Positions 37,722 to 48,272 of a stretch of DNA of 60,000 bases are shown one piece after another. The stretch is from Membranipora membranacea (taxonomy: Eukaryota; Bryozoa; Gymnolaemata; Cheilostomatida; Membraniporidae). Every line of letters starts with the position of its first letter. Within the stretch, counting starts at the first letter, position 1. Location: the NCBI GenBank assembly GCA_914767715.1, contig OU612072.1, positions 20,214,001 through 20,274,000 of the forward strand. Direction: 5' to 3'. A model generated the notes under the pieces. The model was not told the DNA's origin. It did not search any database and worked only from the letters and a program-made list of their open reading frames with translations. The position numbers were made by a program, and so were the translations under genes.

Positions 37722-38413
37722 TGATATTTCCTCCGTTCTTCAGATTGTTGCTGTCTTCTATTGTTTGTATGTAGGTCTATATGTATCTGTGTTGATGAAG
37801 TTTTTAGTTGTTAAAGTTTTTTGTTGTTGAGTATCTTGGGTACTTCTTTTTTATTGAGTATTGGTAGTTGACATTCTTTCTCTTTCTTGATATTGCTGGT
37901 TGAGTTCTGTATTGTCTCTGCCATTGTTTGTGAACTACTGTGCTGTAGTTGGAGTGTGTATGATCGCACGGTACCGGCTTACCAGTGCTGCGTGCGACTC
38001 TATCTAAATATAGGCTTTACTATTGCTTACTTTGGTGACACTGTAGTGTTGTAAATTGTAAATGTCGTCACCTTTTTATCTGAAACTAAATAAAAGTGAG
38101 AGCATGAATTAATAATTATTCTTAAGGTATGAAAACAAGAAAGTAAAATATTAAAAATCTCTGTGTATTTTTTTTTTCTTTTTTTTTGTCATGATTAAAA
38201 TGAAAAGCAGTTAAATAGTTTTGTTAAATGAAGTAACGTGATAATTTTGAAGAGAAAGGAATTTTTTTTTTTTTATATATTTATATCTCTCCCCCTCTTC
38301 ACTATGAAGACACTTAACTTTGTCATAAATGTCTTGAGTAGACTCTAGTCTCCATAGCTGTTAAGTTTCCAGCTCCATCCTCTGTAAAAGTAAGTTTCTG
38401 TCGTCATCGCCAT

Positions 38414-38650
38414 TCACCAAGCCTCCAGTTTACCAGACTTCCTTTCACCAGCCTTCCTTTCACCAGCCTTCCTTCCAACAGCCTTCCTTTCACCAGCCTT
38501 CCTTTCACCAGCCTTCCTTTCAACAGCCTTCCTTTCACCAGCCTTCCTTACACCAGCCTTCCTTTCACCAGCCTTCCTTTCAACAGCCTTCCTTTCACCA
38601 GCCTTCCTTTCACCAGCCTTCCTTTCACCAGCCATCCTTTCACCAGCCAA
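38414..38650 (-). repeat. 15-bp minisatellite, KAGER pentapeptide
   Basis: About 15 copies of a 15-bp unit (plus strand CAGCCTTCCTTTCAC). In retrotransposon sense the repeat reads as KAGER pentapeptides. Because 15 is a multiple of three and no unit frame contains a stop, several frames stay open. Translation is therefore unproven. Confidence 0.85.
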
Positions 38651-38729
38651 TTCAATCTCTGTGAGTGTCCGCCATTATTCATTGCCTCCTACTCCACCAC
38701 AGTCAATCTTTATCAGTAAACTCCAGCCC

Positions 38730-38925
38730 TATCAGCCAGCACTCCATCAGCTCGCATCCCATCAGTCCACGCTCCATCAGTCCACACTCCATCAGTCCAC
38801 ACTCCATCAGTCCACACTCAATCAGTCCACACTCCATCAGTCCACACTCCATCAGTCCACACTCCATCAGTCCACACTCCATCAGTCCACACTCCATCAG
38901 TCCACACTCCATCAGTCCAATCAAG
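38730..38925 (-). repeat. 15-bp minisatellite, GLMEC pentapeptide
   Basis: About 12 copies of ATCAGTCCACACTCC on the plus strand, which read as GLMEC pentapeptides in retrotransposon sense. The sequence is unrelated to the neighbouring array but has the same 15-bp period. Confidence 0.85.
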
Positions 38926-39332
38926 TCACCAAAAGTTCAAGAATCAGCACCAACAAGCGATCCATCCAATGTGATTGAGACCATAATTTTGATCAACCAA
39001 ATCAATATTAAAGCACAACCATAACTGACTGGTACAAATGCCAGCTTGAGACAAAAAGAGATCAATTACCTGAAGAAAATAAAAAAATGTTATCCTAAAA
39101 AGGAATAGTGTGATTAGTATGTATAATTGATAAGCTGATATGGGTAATAAGTGTGATACCACAGCAATAGTACTATATGGTTGCTTCAATGGATAACAAT
39201 TAAATTGTGACAATCAAGAAGCAGGTCATCACCTCAACAACAATAGGGTGCATTATCTGGTCAACAATTCTGAGTGGCAATATAATTGTAGAAGATCTGG
39301 AATTTGATCCTGGCAATTTCAGCCTAGCCACC

Positions 39333-39920
39333 TCATAATCCGCTTTGAATATCGGATTTTTTGTCTTGGGTATTCAGTAGCAAAAATGAGAATAACATGA
39401 TTAACCAAACAGGCCACCTAGGGAATTGATATCGGCGTTCAAATTTTCTATTGGTGGTGACACTGTAATTCTCAAGTAAGTCATTTCCTTGTGGCGTATC
39501 AGGTCTTCTTGTAGTGTCCGTAATGGCAGTTGATAGCAAACAGTCATGAATGGTCATATTGTCAAAGTCATTATCCAAGTCTTCAATTTCTAATAGATCA
39601 GTATTTTCGCCTTGCCTGTCGCATTCTATGTCAAACCTTAATATCGTGTCCTCACAACCATTCCTATCAGTTTCAACAGTTGTTGTGAAGCAGTCATAAA
39701 TTATCATATCGTTACGGTCATTGTCAGTACAGGGGTCATCAATTCCTAATTGATCAGAATTTTCACCCTGTCTGTCAAAATGTGAGTCATATCCAAATAT
39801 CATATCACAACCACTAGTGTCAATACTAAGGTCAGATTCGGATTCCATGTCGTCGTCGTGTCCAAAAATCATGTCATTCTGAATATTAATGTGTTGATCA
39901 GGCACTAGTTGCAGGCTCAT
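39333..39920 (-). CDS. Acidic ORF2 of the LTR retrotransposon
   Basis: 195 aa from ATG at 39,920; the gag stop codon lies about 97 nt upstream of it. The frame is open further upstream and overlaps the last dozen gag codons in the +1 frame, so a +1 shift or reinitiation could express it. The protein is rich in Asp and Glu. It has internal repeats (NDMIFGHDDD / CDMIFGYDSH / NDMIIYDC; FDRQGENSDQL / CDRQGENTDLL). One hydrophobic segment lies near the C terminus (WPVWLIMLFSFLLLN), preceded by basic residues. No protease (DSG/DTG), RT or integrase motif is present. It could be a membrane-associated accessory protein, but no homologue is recognised. Confidence 0.6.
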   Translation of the reverse strand: MSLQLVPDQHINIQNDMIFGHDDDMESESDLSIDTSGCDMIFGYDSHFDRQGENSDQLGIDDPCTDNDRNDMIIYDCFTTTVETDRNGCEDTILRFDIECDRQGENTDLLEIEDLDNDFDNMTIHDCLLSTAITDTTRRPDTPQGNDLLENYSVTTNRKFERRYQFPRWPVWLIMLFSFLLLNTQDKKSDIQSGL

Positions 39921-40017
39921 TGCATTAAAAACGGCATAATTTTCTAAAATCCCTTCATCATCTGAAGCCCTGCAATCTTGTTCTATTTCTTCATTAACGG
40001 TTACACCTCTATGTGGT

Positions 40018-41466
40018 TTATTTTCTGGGTTCAGACATACCCCTCGAATGATTTATGGCTGTCTGGTTGTTAAATCCGTGGTGGCGATTACTATTGAAAT
40101 TCCTATTATCCGAGTAGCCCCTGTTTTCATTGTTGAAGTTCCTACTGATGGGTCCATTTCTATGTGGGCAGTCCCTAGATATATGATTAGGTGCCCCACA
40201 TGAAAAACACGACTGGTTAAACCTACGGTTTTGAGGAGGGCGGTGGTAACGAGGGTTTGAATCCCTCTGGAAAGCTGACACAGAGTTTGTTGTACCAGCC
40301 AACCCCGTTCCGACAGCTGTCGCTGCCTGAAAGAGCTCGCTGAGCGATCTTCCAGCCAGCGGCAACACTGCCTCCTGGATCCTAGGTTTAAGACCTGTCC
40401 TAAAATGAAGGAGAATAAAAGGACTCGTCTCCTCTAGATCGCTTTGAGCAATAGTTTTCCAAAAACGTTCATAATACAATGAAACACTTTCCTCCACGCC
40501 CTGCCTCATTGCTGAGACAGTCATTGCTGTGTGTTCTGATCCCTTTCCAGCCCTGACTCTCAATTTGAGAGCTTGTTTTACTGTATTATAATCTGCTCCA
40601 GGACTGGATTTAATTATTTCCCTCAGATATGTTGCAGCCAGTTCTTTTACGTATAAACCCATAAGCATTACATATTGATTGGATGGTACTTCATGTAATT
40701 TACAGCATATCTCAAACTGTGATAAAAATGTTTCAAAATCTTCATCGGATTTGCCGCCATATCTGAGGTTAAATTTCACCCAGTCTTTCATACCTGAAAC
40801 TCGCCTGTTATCTCCAGTTTCAGTTGTCCTCTGTCCATCATCAGCGTTCCACCTTGGGAGGTTAAGTTCCTGTAGTCCATAGTCCAGTTTGTCCGTCCAT
40901 TTTCCAGTGTTTGATCTAGATACTCGCAGCGAGCTCCTCACATCCTGCTGTTCGCTGAGTACTGTTTTCAGAAGTTCCTGTGTCTCACCCATCATTTTTC
41001 TAAACTCTTCCCCATCACTCCTGGCTCTCCTTGTTATGCTCTTGAGCAGGTCTTTTATCTTGTCATTTTCCTGCTCCAGTCTTGTTAATTTTGTCCTCAA
41101 CTCATCTTGTTGCTCGTGTTGCCGATCCATTTGATCCTTTATATATGCATTGAATGTTTCATCTCTGGCCTTGATTCTGCTGACCAGTCTGTCATTGTGT
41201 TCATTTACTTGCTTCGTTAACTTACTCTTGAATTCTTCAAAAAGAATATAGGTTGTCTGGTTTTCGGCTGCAGCTTCCTCTGCTCGCCTCTCGAATGCCT
41301 CAGTTCGCGTGCGGTCAGCATTCCATAATTCCTGCACTTCACTTTCTAATTGTGCGATGAGATCATATGCCTTCATAGTCTCCGGGGCCACATCAGTCAC
41401 TTGCCCCACTCCTGTCTCTTCCGTCAATTCTTGTTGAGCTGCAGCTCCGTCATCCTTGCTGCTCAT
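40018..41466 (-). CDS. gag: Retrotransposon Gag
   Basis: 482 aa, starting at the first ATG (41,466); the frame extends seven codons further without an ATG. Residues about 15-150 are highly charged and predicted coiled coil. Residues about 220-370 resemble the Ty3/gypsy-type retrotransposon Gag domain (YGGKSDEDFETFLSQFEICC, then SVSLYYERFWKTIAQSD and LHFRTGLKPRIQ). A zinc knuckle, CFSCGAPNHISRDC, follows in the usual C-x2-C-x4-H-x4-C form, then an Asn/Arg-rich tail. Gag packages the element RNA into cytoplasmic particles. The frame is intact. The foldback insertion now separates most of the 5' LTR from gag, so this copy is probably no longer expressed normally. Confidence 0.88.
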   Translation of the reverse strand: MSSKDDGAAAQQELTEETGVGQVTDVAPETMKAYDLIAQLESEVQELWNADRTRTEAFERRAEEAAAENQTTYILFEEFKSKLTKQVNEHNDRLVSRIKARDETFNAYIKDQMDRQHEQQDELRTKLTRLEQENDKIKDLLKSITRRARSDGEEFRKMMGETQELLKTVLSEQQDVRSSLRVSRSNTGKWTDKLDYGLQELNLPRWNADDGQRTTETGDNRRVSGMKDWVKFNLRYGGKSDEDFETFLSQFEICCKLHEVPSNQYVMLMGLYVKELAATYLREIIKSSPGADYNTVKQALKLRVRAGKGSEHTAMTVSAMRQGVEESVSLYYERFWKTIAQSDLEETSPFILLHFRTGLKPRIQEAVLPLAGRSLSELFQAATAVGTGLAGTTNSVSAFQRDSNPRYHRPPQNRRFNQSCFSCGAPNHISRDCPHRNGPISRNFNNENRGYSDNRNFNSNRHHGFNNQTAINHSRGMSEPRK

Positions 41467-42029
41467 TCTGGCACACTCCTTCACCACTCAGGTACGTTGA
41501 ATATACCCTACTCGAAGCGACAAATGTGACGGTGTAGTATTGTAAACTGTCCCCCGCGCGAAAACAACCCCGGGACACTTTACAATATTGTAAACTGTCC
41601 CGGGGACACTTTACAATAAAAACAGGCCTATTGTAAACTGTCCCCCCTATTGTAAACTGTCCCCCCCCTATTGTAAACCGTCCCCCCCCCTATTGTAAAC
41701 TGTCCCCCCTATTTGTGACTGTCCATATCGAGAGCCCAGCTGTTTATCACCATTCTAAATGGGTCAGATCATTAAGTGGAGCATACCATGATGTACTGGC
41801 TGCCACTATGATGGCCAAAGTTGTACCATGGAGATGGTGGTGGTGTCTCATTGAATGAGTGTATAAAGCCTCTTTTTCATATAGTACTTTATGGATCTAT
41901 TTTTCGCAAACACTAGTTATTTGAAGCTCCTATGATTTAGAGATGTCTGGTTTGCGAAGAAAGGTGCACTAAGCCAACAGTGGATAGATGTGTAGTTGCC
42001 ACATCACAGAACACACATACTTTCATTGC

Positions 42030-43740
42030 AGGTTCATGAGCCGCGCGAAAACAACCACCCCATTCATTCATCATAAAATCTACCTCCGTCAAGCATTTGC
42101 CTAGGAGTGATGGCAGTCAGTCACAAGTGTGAGCGGGAGAAATAATTACTTTTGAGCTTTTCATATTGTGAGGATGGGTATTGCACTGTAAAATATTGCT
42201 TAAGACGCGCGAAAACAACCACCCCCCAAGCTGTCTTATAAAGATATCTGTTAAAAGGTTTCAAACATAATGAACCGTGATTTTGCATCCATAATGCGAT
42301 TATCATAAGGTGACTGTGTACCAAATTTCAGATTAGTAGGTCAGAACTTAATGACACAACGGATGATATGTCGTTCTTTGCAAGTTCATGAGCCGCGCGA
42401 AAACAACCACCCCATTCATTCATCTTGAAATCTACCTCAATCAGGAATTTGCCTGTGAGTGATGACAGTCAGTCACAAGTGAGAGTGGGAGAAATAACCG
42501 CTTTCGAGCTTTTCATATTGTGCGGCCTGATATTGCCCTGTAAAACATTGCTTAAGCCGCGCGAAAACAACCACCCCCCAAGCTGTCTTATAAAGATTAT
42601 CTGTCAAAAAGTCTCAAACGAAATGAACCATGATTTTCTAGCAATGATGTGATTGTCATGAAGTGACTGTGTACCTAATTTTGGATTAAAATTTTAGAAA
42701 TTAATGACACAACGAATGATATGTCGTTCTTTGCAAGTTCATGAGCCGCGCGAAAACAACCACCATATTCAGTCATCTTGAAATCTACCTCAATCAAGCA
42801 TTTGCCTGTAAGTGATGAAAGTCAGTCACATGTGAGACCTGGAGAAATAACGACTTTGAGTTTTTTCATATTGTGCCGCCTGGTATTGGACTGTAAAATA
42901 TTGCTTAAGCCGAGCGAAAACAACCACCCCCCAAAGTGTCTTATAAAGATTATCTGCCAAAAAGTCTCAATCATAATGAACCATGATTTGGCAGCCATAA
43001 TTCGATTGTCATAAGGTGACTGTGTACCAAATTTCAGATTAGTAGGTCAGAAGTTAATGACACAACGGATGATATGTCGTTCTTTGCAAGTTCATGAGCC
43101 GCACGAAAACAACCACCCCATTCATTCATCTTGAAATCTACCTCAATCAAGAATTTGCCTGTGAGTGATGACAGTCAGTCACAAGTGAGAGTGGGAGAAA
43201 TAACCGCTTTCGAGCTTTTCATATTGTGCGGCCTGGTATTGCCCTGTAAAACATTGCTTAAGCCGCGCAAAAACAACCACCCCCCAAAGTGTCTTATAAA
43301 GACAATCTGTCAAAAAGTCTCAATCATAATGGTCCATGATTTGGCAGCCGTAATGTGATTGTCATAAGGTGACTGTGTACCAAATTTCAGATTATTAGGT
43401 CAGAACTTAATGACACAACGGATGATATGTCGTTCTTTGCAAGTTCATGAGCCGCGCGAAAACAACCACCCCATTCATTCATCTTGAAATCTACCTCAAT
43501 CAAGCATTTGCCTGTAAGTGATGAAAGTCAGTCACATGTGAGACCTGGAGAAATAATTACTTTTGAGGTTTTCTTATTGTGCGGCCTGGTATTGCACTGT
43601 AAACTATTGCTTCAGCCGCGCGAATACAACCACCTCCCAAGCTGTCTTATATTATCTGTGAAAATGTCTTAAACGGAATGAACCATGATTTTCTAGTTAT
43701 AATGTGATTGTCATGAGGTGAATGTATACCAAATTTCAGA
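42030..43740 (+). repeat. 353-bp tandem repeats, left arm
   Basis: Just under five copies. The motif CCGCGCGAAAACAACCACC falls at 42,041, 42,204, 42,393, 42,557, 42,745, 42,910, 43,099, 43,263, 43,452 and 43,615, alternating spacings of about 164 and 189 bp. Some copies carry single changes in the motif (GAGCG, GCACG, GCGCAA). The 353-bp period is not a multiple of three, so the recurring short frames are not a protein repeat. Confidence 0.9.
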
Positions 43741-43849
43741 TAGAATGGTTATATTTTCACTCCACAGTTAGATCCCTTGAATTACAGCACATATGGCAGC
43801 ATACTGTAAGTTGTTTCCTCTTTCATTTTGGGAGACAACTGCAATGAAT

Positions 43850-45560
43850 GATTGACAGATAATATTTATAAGACAGCTTGGGGGGTGGTTGTTTTCGCGC
43901 GGCTTAAGCAATGTTTTACAGTCCAATACCAGGCGGCACAATATCAAAACCTCAAAAGTGGTTATTTCTCCAGGTCTCACTTGTGACTGGCTTTCATAAC
44001 TCACAGGCAAATGCTTGATTGAGGTAGATTTCAAGATGAATGAATGGGGTGGTTGTTTTCGCGCGGCTCATGAACTTGCAAAGAACGACATATCATCCGT
44101 TGTGTCATTAAGTTCTGACCTACTAATCTGAAATTTGGTACACAGTCACCTTATGACAATCACATTATGGCTGCCAAATCATGGTCAATTATGATTGAGA
44201 CTTTTTGACAGATTATCTTTATAAGACAGCTTGGGGGGTGGTTTTTTTTTTAGCGCGGCTTAAGCAATTTTTTACAGTCCAATACCAGGCGGCACAATAT
44301 CAAAACCTCAAAAGTGGTTATTTCTCCAGGTCTCACTTGTGACTGGCTTTCATAACTCACAGGCAAATGCTTGATTGAGGTAGATTTCAAGATGACTGAA
44401 TGGGGTGGTTGTTTTCACGCGGCTCATGAACTTGCAAAGAACGACATTTCATCCGTTGTGTCATTAATTTCTAACCTTTTAATCCAAAATTAGGTACACA
44501 GTCACTTCATGACAATCACATTATTGCTAGAAAATCATGGTTCATTTCGTTTGAAACCTTTTGACAGATAATCTTTATAAGACAGCTTGGGGGATCGGTT
44601 GTTTTCGCGCGGCTTAAGCAATGTTTTACAGGGCAATATCAGGCCGCACAATATGAAAAGCTCGAAAGCGGTTAATTCTCCCAGTCTCACTTGTGACTGA
44701 CTGTCATCACTCACAGGCAAATTCCTGATTGAGGTAGATTTCAAGATGAATGAATGGGGTGGTTGTTTTCGCGCGGCTCATGAACTTGCAAAGAACGGCA
44801 TATCATCCGCTGTGTCATTAAGTTCTGACCTACTAATCTGAAATTTGGTACACAGTCACCTTATGACAATCACATTATGGCTGCCAAATCATGGTCCATT
44901 ATTATTGAGACTTTTTGACAGATTATCTTTATAAGACACTTTGGGGGGTGGTTGTTTTTGCGCGGCTTAAGCAATGTTTTACAGGGCAATACCAGGCCGC
45001 ACAATATGAAAAACTCGAAAGCGGTTATTTCTCCCACTCTCACTTGTGACTGACTGTCATCACTCACAGGCAAACTCTTGATTGAGGTAGATTTCAAGAT
45101 GAATGAATGGGGTGGTTGTTTTCGTGCGGCTCATGAACTTGCAAAGAACGACATATCATCCGTTGTGTCATTAACTTCTGACCTAATAATCTGAAATTTG
45201 GTACACAGTCACCTTATGACAATCGAATTATGGCTGCCAAATCATGGTTCATTATGATTGAGACTTTTTGACAGATAATCTTTATAAGACACTTTGGGGG
45301 GTGGTTGTTTTCGCGCGGCTTAAGCAATATTTTACAGTCCAATACCAGGCGGCACAATATGAAAAACTCAAAAGTCGTTATTTCTCCAGGTCTCACATGT
45401 GACTGACTTTCATCACTCACAGGCAAATGCTTGATTGAGGTAGATTTCAAGATGACTGAATGGGGTGGTTATTTTCGCGCGGCTCATGAACTTGCAAAGA
45501 ACGACATATCATCCGTTGTGTCATGAAGTGCTGACCTACTAAGCTGAAATTTGGTAAACA
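43850..45560 (-). repeat. 353-bp tandem repeats, right arm
   Basis: An inverted counterpart of the left array with the same alternating motif. One copy near 44,243 has a T run replacing part of the motif (GGTTTTTTTTTAGCGCGG). Repeats within an arm and between arms are similarly diverged. Confidence 0.9.
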
Positions 45561-46661
45561 GTCACCTTATGATAATCGCATTATGGACCCATTTAGAATG
45601 GTGATAAACAGCTGGGCTCTCGATATGGACAGTCACAAATAGGGGGGACAGTTTACAATAGGGGGGACGGTTTACAATAGGGGGGGACAGTTTACAATAG
45701 GGGGGGACAGTTTACAATAGGCCTGTTTTTATTGTAAAGTGTCCCCGGGACAGTTTACAATATTGTAAAGTGTCCCGGGGTTGTTTTCGCGCGGGGGACA
45801 GTTTACAATACTACAACGGCACTTAACCAGTGTGCCAATCACCAGTGGTGAAGATAAAACAGTATATGTGCATAACTAAACTGTATTTTCTCTCTCAGTT
45901 AATACCAACTAAACAAGTTAAAAACCATCTCTTTATATAGCAAACAAAAGGATATGAAAATAGGATATCATGTGATGTCCATTAAATTATAAAAAGCAGG
46001 CAATAGTAAAGCAATTAATAATTAGTTCGCACCCAACAGAAACGGCAAAGCACGACCACACACACCAGGATACAGTCCATTAGTTAATCATTGTTTATTG
46101 TTATTAATGTGTATTTGAATATAATTATTTCTGCCACTGGAAGTGAAATAGGAAAGTATTATTATTATGGCATTCCCAGTGACAGCCAGATGGTTCTTTG
46201 TGACAACCTGGTACGTGATAGGTGATGGCTGTCACAGAATAGTAATATGATTCAGGATAAATTTGGCAAATAATTTGATGAGTTGTATGTCTCGCATATG
46301 GGATAAATCATGAAGGTTGAGGGTCTAAAATACACACAATGATTAGGAACTAATTGTAAGGGCACAACTCTTACGTTAATCGGTTTTAGTTTGTAAGCGA
46401 GTTGGAGAATGCAAGCAGTCACTCAGTGTAATTTTAAACATCTCCCTTTCTTTATGATATCATGAGCAATGTAACCTGGCAAGGAGTACTTGCAGGATAG
46501 TAACGATAAGAGTGCCAAATACGCACTCCGCGGCGGGAGTACTAAACATCGGTGACCTGAGAAGGTCTTATCAATGCTAAGTACAAGGAAAGCGGCCTAT
46601 TAAAAGTCATGCTTGTTCTACGTAAGTTCCAAATATTCACCGCTTATGACGCGTCAAACAT

Positions 46662-46722
46662 TCGATAGGAGAAACTCTCACCAGATATTATTGAATACTG
46701 TTACTTGAGTTTCCCTTATCTA
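46662..46722. promoter_or_regulatory. GATA module M7 (diverged)
   Basis: TTCGATAGGAG and TCCCTTATCTA flank a CTCTCACCAGATATTATTGAA interior, followed by TGTAAATATTACAAGGTC. Same position as M5, M9 and M11 in the other units. Confidence 0.45.
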
Positions 46723-46820
46723 TGTAAATATTACAAGGTCAGTAATACAGACAAAGTCACGTCTCATGGTCTTCTATGAATAAACATACATAACCAGATG
46801 CGACGATTTGGGTCACACAA

Positions 46821-46890
46821 CTGATAAGAGCACATAATTTACTATTCATTGTCTGTAGCTGAATATATAGTTCCTGTGACTGTGTCTTAG
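46821..46890. promoter_or_regulatory. GATA module M8
   Basis: CTGATAAGAG on the left with a decayed right side (TGTCTTAG), preceded by ACATAACCAGATG and GGGTCACACAA. Confidence 0.45.
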
Positions 46891-47715
46891 TAGGGATAGT
46901 AATTGGTAACCACCAAAAACATCACTGTGTTTTTATCATAGCCTACATGTGCCTAACACACATCACATCACACACTAACCTTACATCTAAGTACAACACT
47001 TAGCTTCTTAGTCTAATGTATTATGATTTTAATTACATAATATGTATTGTTTGTATACTTGAAGGACAGTTGACAAAGCCTTGGCACGCTGCCACAAGAT
47101 AATAACCTAATGACAGGGTTACAGTGAATGTAGGTATGATCATATATCCATCACAGACAAGCTTAGAATAAGAATAAAATCCTGCACACATTTGGTATAT
47201 GCATGGATTAGTTACATATTTTGAATAGAGCATGAAAGGCCAGTACGCCGGAAGGGTACATCTGTTTTTATGGGAGTTGGAGAATACCTGGATCCAAGCA
47301 GTCAGGGTACTTTTAAAATTTTTTCGATTGAATTAATAATTCACATTTATTTGCACATGCATTATTATGCATCACAGAGAGGAGAGAGGGGCAAGAATTG
47401 GGAGCAGCCCTCTCCCATCCTCCTTTTAGAAGTAATTCATCATTATGAGGGGTGTATACAACAATTTCTCATCCCTCCCCTCTTTCTTGGCTATACCTGA
47501 TTGAATTCTCAACTGCATAAGCTGGCAAAGAGGGTTTGCATCATAGTTATGGTCAAAGTGTCGAATACACGTTTCAATGCGGAAATACTAAGTATAATAG
47601 ACATGAGAGGGTCTTTTTAATGCTAAGCTCAAGAAACAGTTCCCTATTAAAAGTCATACTTCTTGTTCTACCCTAGGTTCTAAATATGTTACCACTTATG
47701 GCTAGATGCCTCTAA
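46890..47715. other. Non-coding part of units U2-U3
   Basis: Sequence alignable between units (CATCACA...CTTACATCTAA, AAGCAGTCAGGG, CTATTAAAAGTCATACTT). The open frames at 47,033-47,233 and 47,270-47,500 are not conserved between units. Confidence 0.55.
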
Positions 47716-47718
47716 CAA

Positions 47719-47780
47719 TTGATAAGAAAACCATAAACTGGTTATTATTGAATATTGATGACGCAAGTTACACTTGTCAA
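47719..47780. promoter_or_regulatory. GATA module M9
   Basis: TTGATAAGAAAACC on the left and CACTTGTCAATG on the right, leading directly into the U3 hairpin. Confidence 0.45.
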
Positions 47781-47913
47781 TGTAAATATTGCAAGGTCAG
47801 TAATACAGCCAATGTAACGTCTCACGGTCTCCCGTGATTAAACATATTATCTTTAATCACGGGAGACCGTGAGACGTGACATTGCCTGTATTACTGACCT
47901 TGCAATATTTACA
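47781..47913. repeat. Long near-perfect hairpin (unit U3)
   Basis: TGTAAATATTGCAAGGTCAG to its inverse ending GCAATATTTACA, with a centre of GGTCTCCCGTGATT, a short loop and AATCACGGGAGACC. Arms are about 60 bp and better matched than in the copy at 1-132. The neighbouring units have only the left arm. Confidence 0.9.
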
Positions 47914-47948
47914 TTGATAACCAGATGGTGGCTGTTTGTCTCACACAA

Positions 47949-48018
47949 CTGATAAGACCATGCAATTCACCGTTCACTACCTGTAGCCGAATAAATAATT
48001 ACTTGGACTGTGTCTTAG
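47949..48018. promoter_or_regulatory. GATA module M10
   Basis: CTGATAAGACC on the left, decayed TGTCTTAG on the right, preceded by AACCAGATGG and CTCACACAA. Confidence 0.45.
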
Positions 48019-48272
48019 CAGGGAAATAATTGATACATGACAACAGCACTGTGATGTTATCATGAATCCTGCATGCGTCTATTAATATATCACACGCAAA
48101 CCTTACATCTGACTCAAATGACAAGCTTCTTTGTCTACTATATTATGATTTGAATTACATTACATGCATTGTTTGTATAATTGAAGGACAGTGGACGAAG
48201 CCAAGTCAAAAGTAAACGGAAACAAGACTATACAGTCAATGCATGTAGGACAGCTAAGGGTGTAGCTAGACA

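Larger units (their letters stand above)
41533..45815. mobile_element. 4.28-kb palindromic foldback DNA element
   Basis: The element starts TGTAGTATTGTAAACTG and ends with the exact inverse, flanked by a 4-bp duplication ACGG (41,529-41,532 and 45,816-45,819). Terminal regions of about 180 bp contain tandem TATTGTAAACTGTCCC motifs. Inside, each arm of about 2.1 kb holds a tandem array of about 353-bp repeats, and the two arrays are inverted around a spacer at about 43,745-43,850. The motif CCGCGCGAAAACAACC occurs twice per repeat and once in each terminus. No transposase frame is present, so it is a non-autonomous foldback-type element. The size and symmetry predict cruciform formation and cloning or assembly difficulty. 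Confidence 0.9.
37285..46236 (-). mobile_element. Gag-only LTR retrotransposon (contains a nested foldback element)
   Basis: Two 425-bp LTRs bound the element: the left (3') LTR at 37,285-37,709 and the right (5') LTR at 41,525-41,532 plus 45,820-46,236. Ends are TGTGAC...GTCACA and the flanks are the 4-bp duplication GAAT (37,281-37,284 and 46,237-46,240). I count only about five differences between the LTRs, so the insertion is recent. A polypurine tract (AATAGGGGAGG, minus strand) abuts the 3' LTR at 37,710-37,721. The sequence after the 5' LTR does not start with TGG, so no ordinary primer-binding site is evident. Genes in order on the minus strand are gag, then an acidic ORF2, then repetitive 3' sequence. 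Protease, reverse transcriptase, RNase H and integrase are all absent. Without the foldback the element is about 4.67 kb. It fits the gag-only (TR-GAG) class and depends on enzymes from elsewhere. Confidence 0.85.
41525..46236 (-). repeat. 5' LTR, split by the foldback element
   Basis: The eight bases TGTGACGG at 41,525-41,532 are the U5 end (plus-strand reading), and 45,820-46,236 is the remaining 417 bp. The sum is 425 bp, the exact length of the other LTR, once one copy of the ACGG duplication is removed. Confidence 0.9.

Noticed and set aside
38661-39024. Plus-strand frames reading LHQST / SPHSI repeats
   Set aside because: They are antisense to the retrotransposon and open only because the 15-bp repeat lacks stops in every frame.
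39333-39920. ORF2 as a remnant of Pol or an envelope gene
   Set aside because: No protease, RT, RNase H or integrase motif is present. There is a single hydrophobic segment with no signal peptide and no cysteine-rich ectodomain, so neither label is supported.
42425-45450. Repeated 62-88 aa frames beginning KSTSIKHLPVSDESQ on both arms of the foldback element
   Set aside because: They arise once per 353-bp repeat, and 353 is not a multiple of three. They begin at non-ATG codons and lie in a palindromic non-coding array. Similarity among them is repeat similarity, not protein conservation.
42030-45560. CRISPR array
   Set aside because: The regularly spaced 16-bp motif lies within long, similar 353-bp repeats. 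There are no unique spacers, and the genome is clearly animal nuclear DNA.
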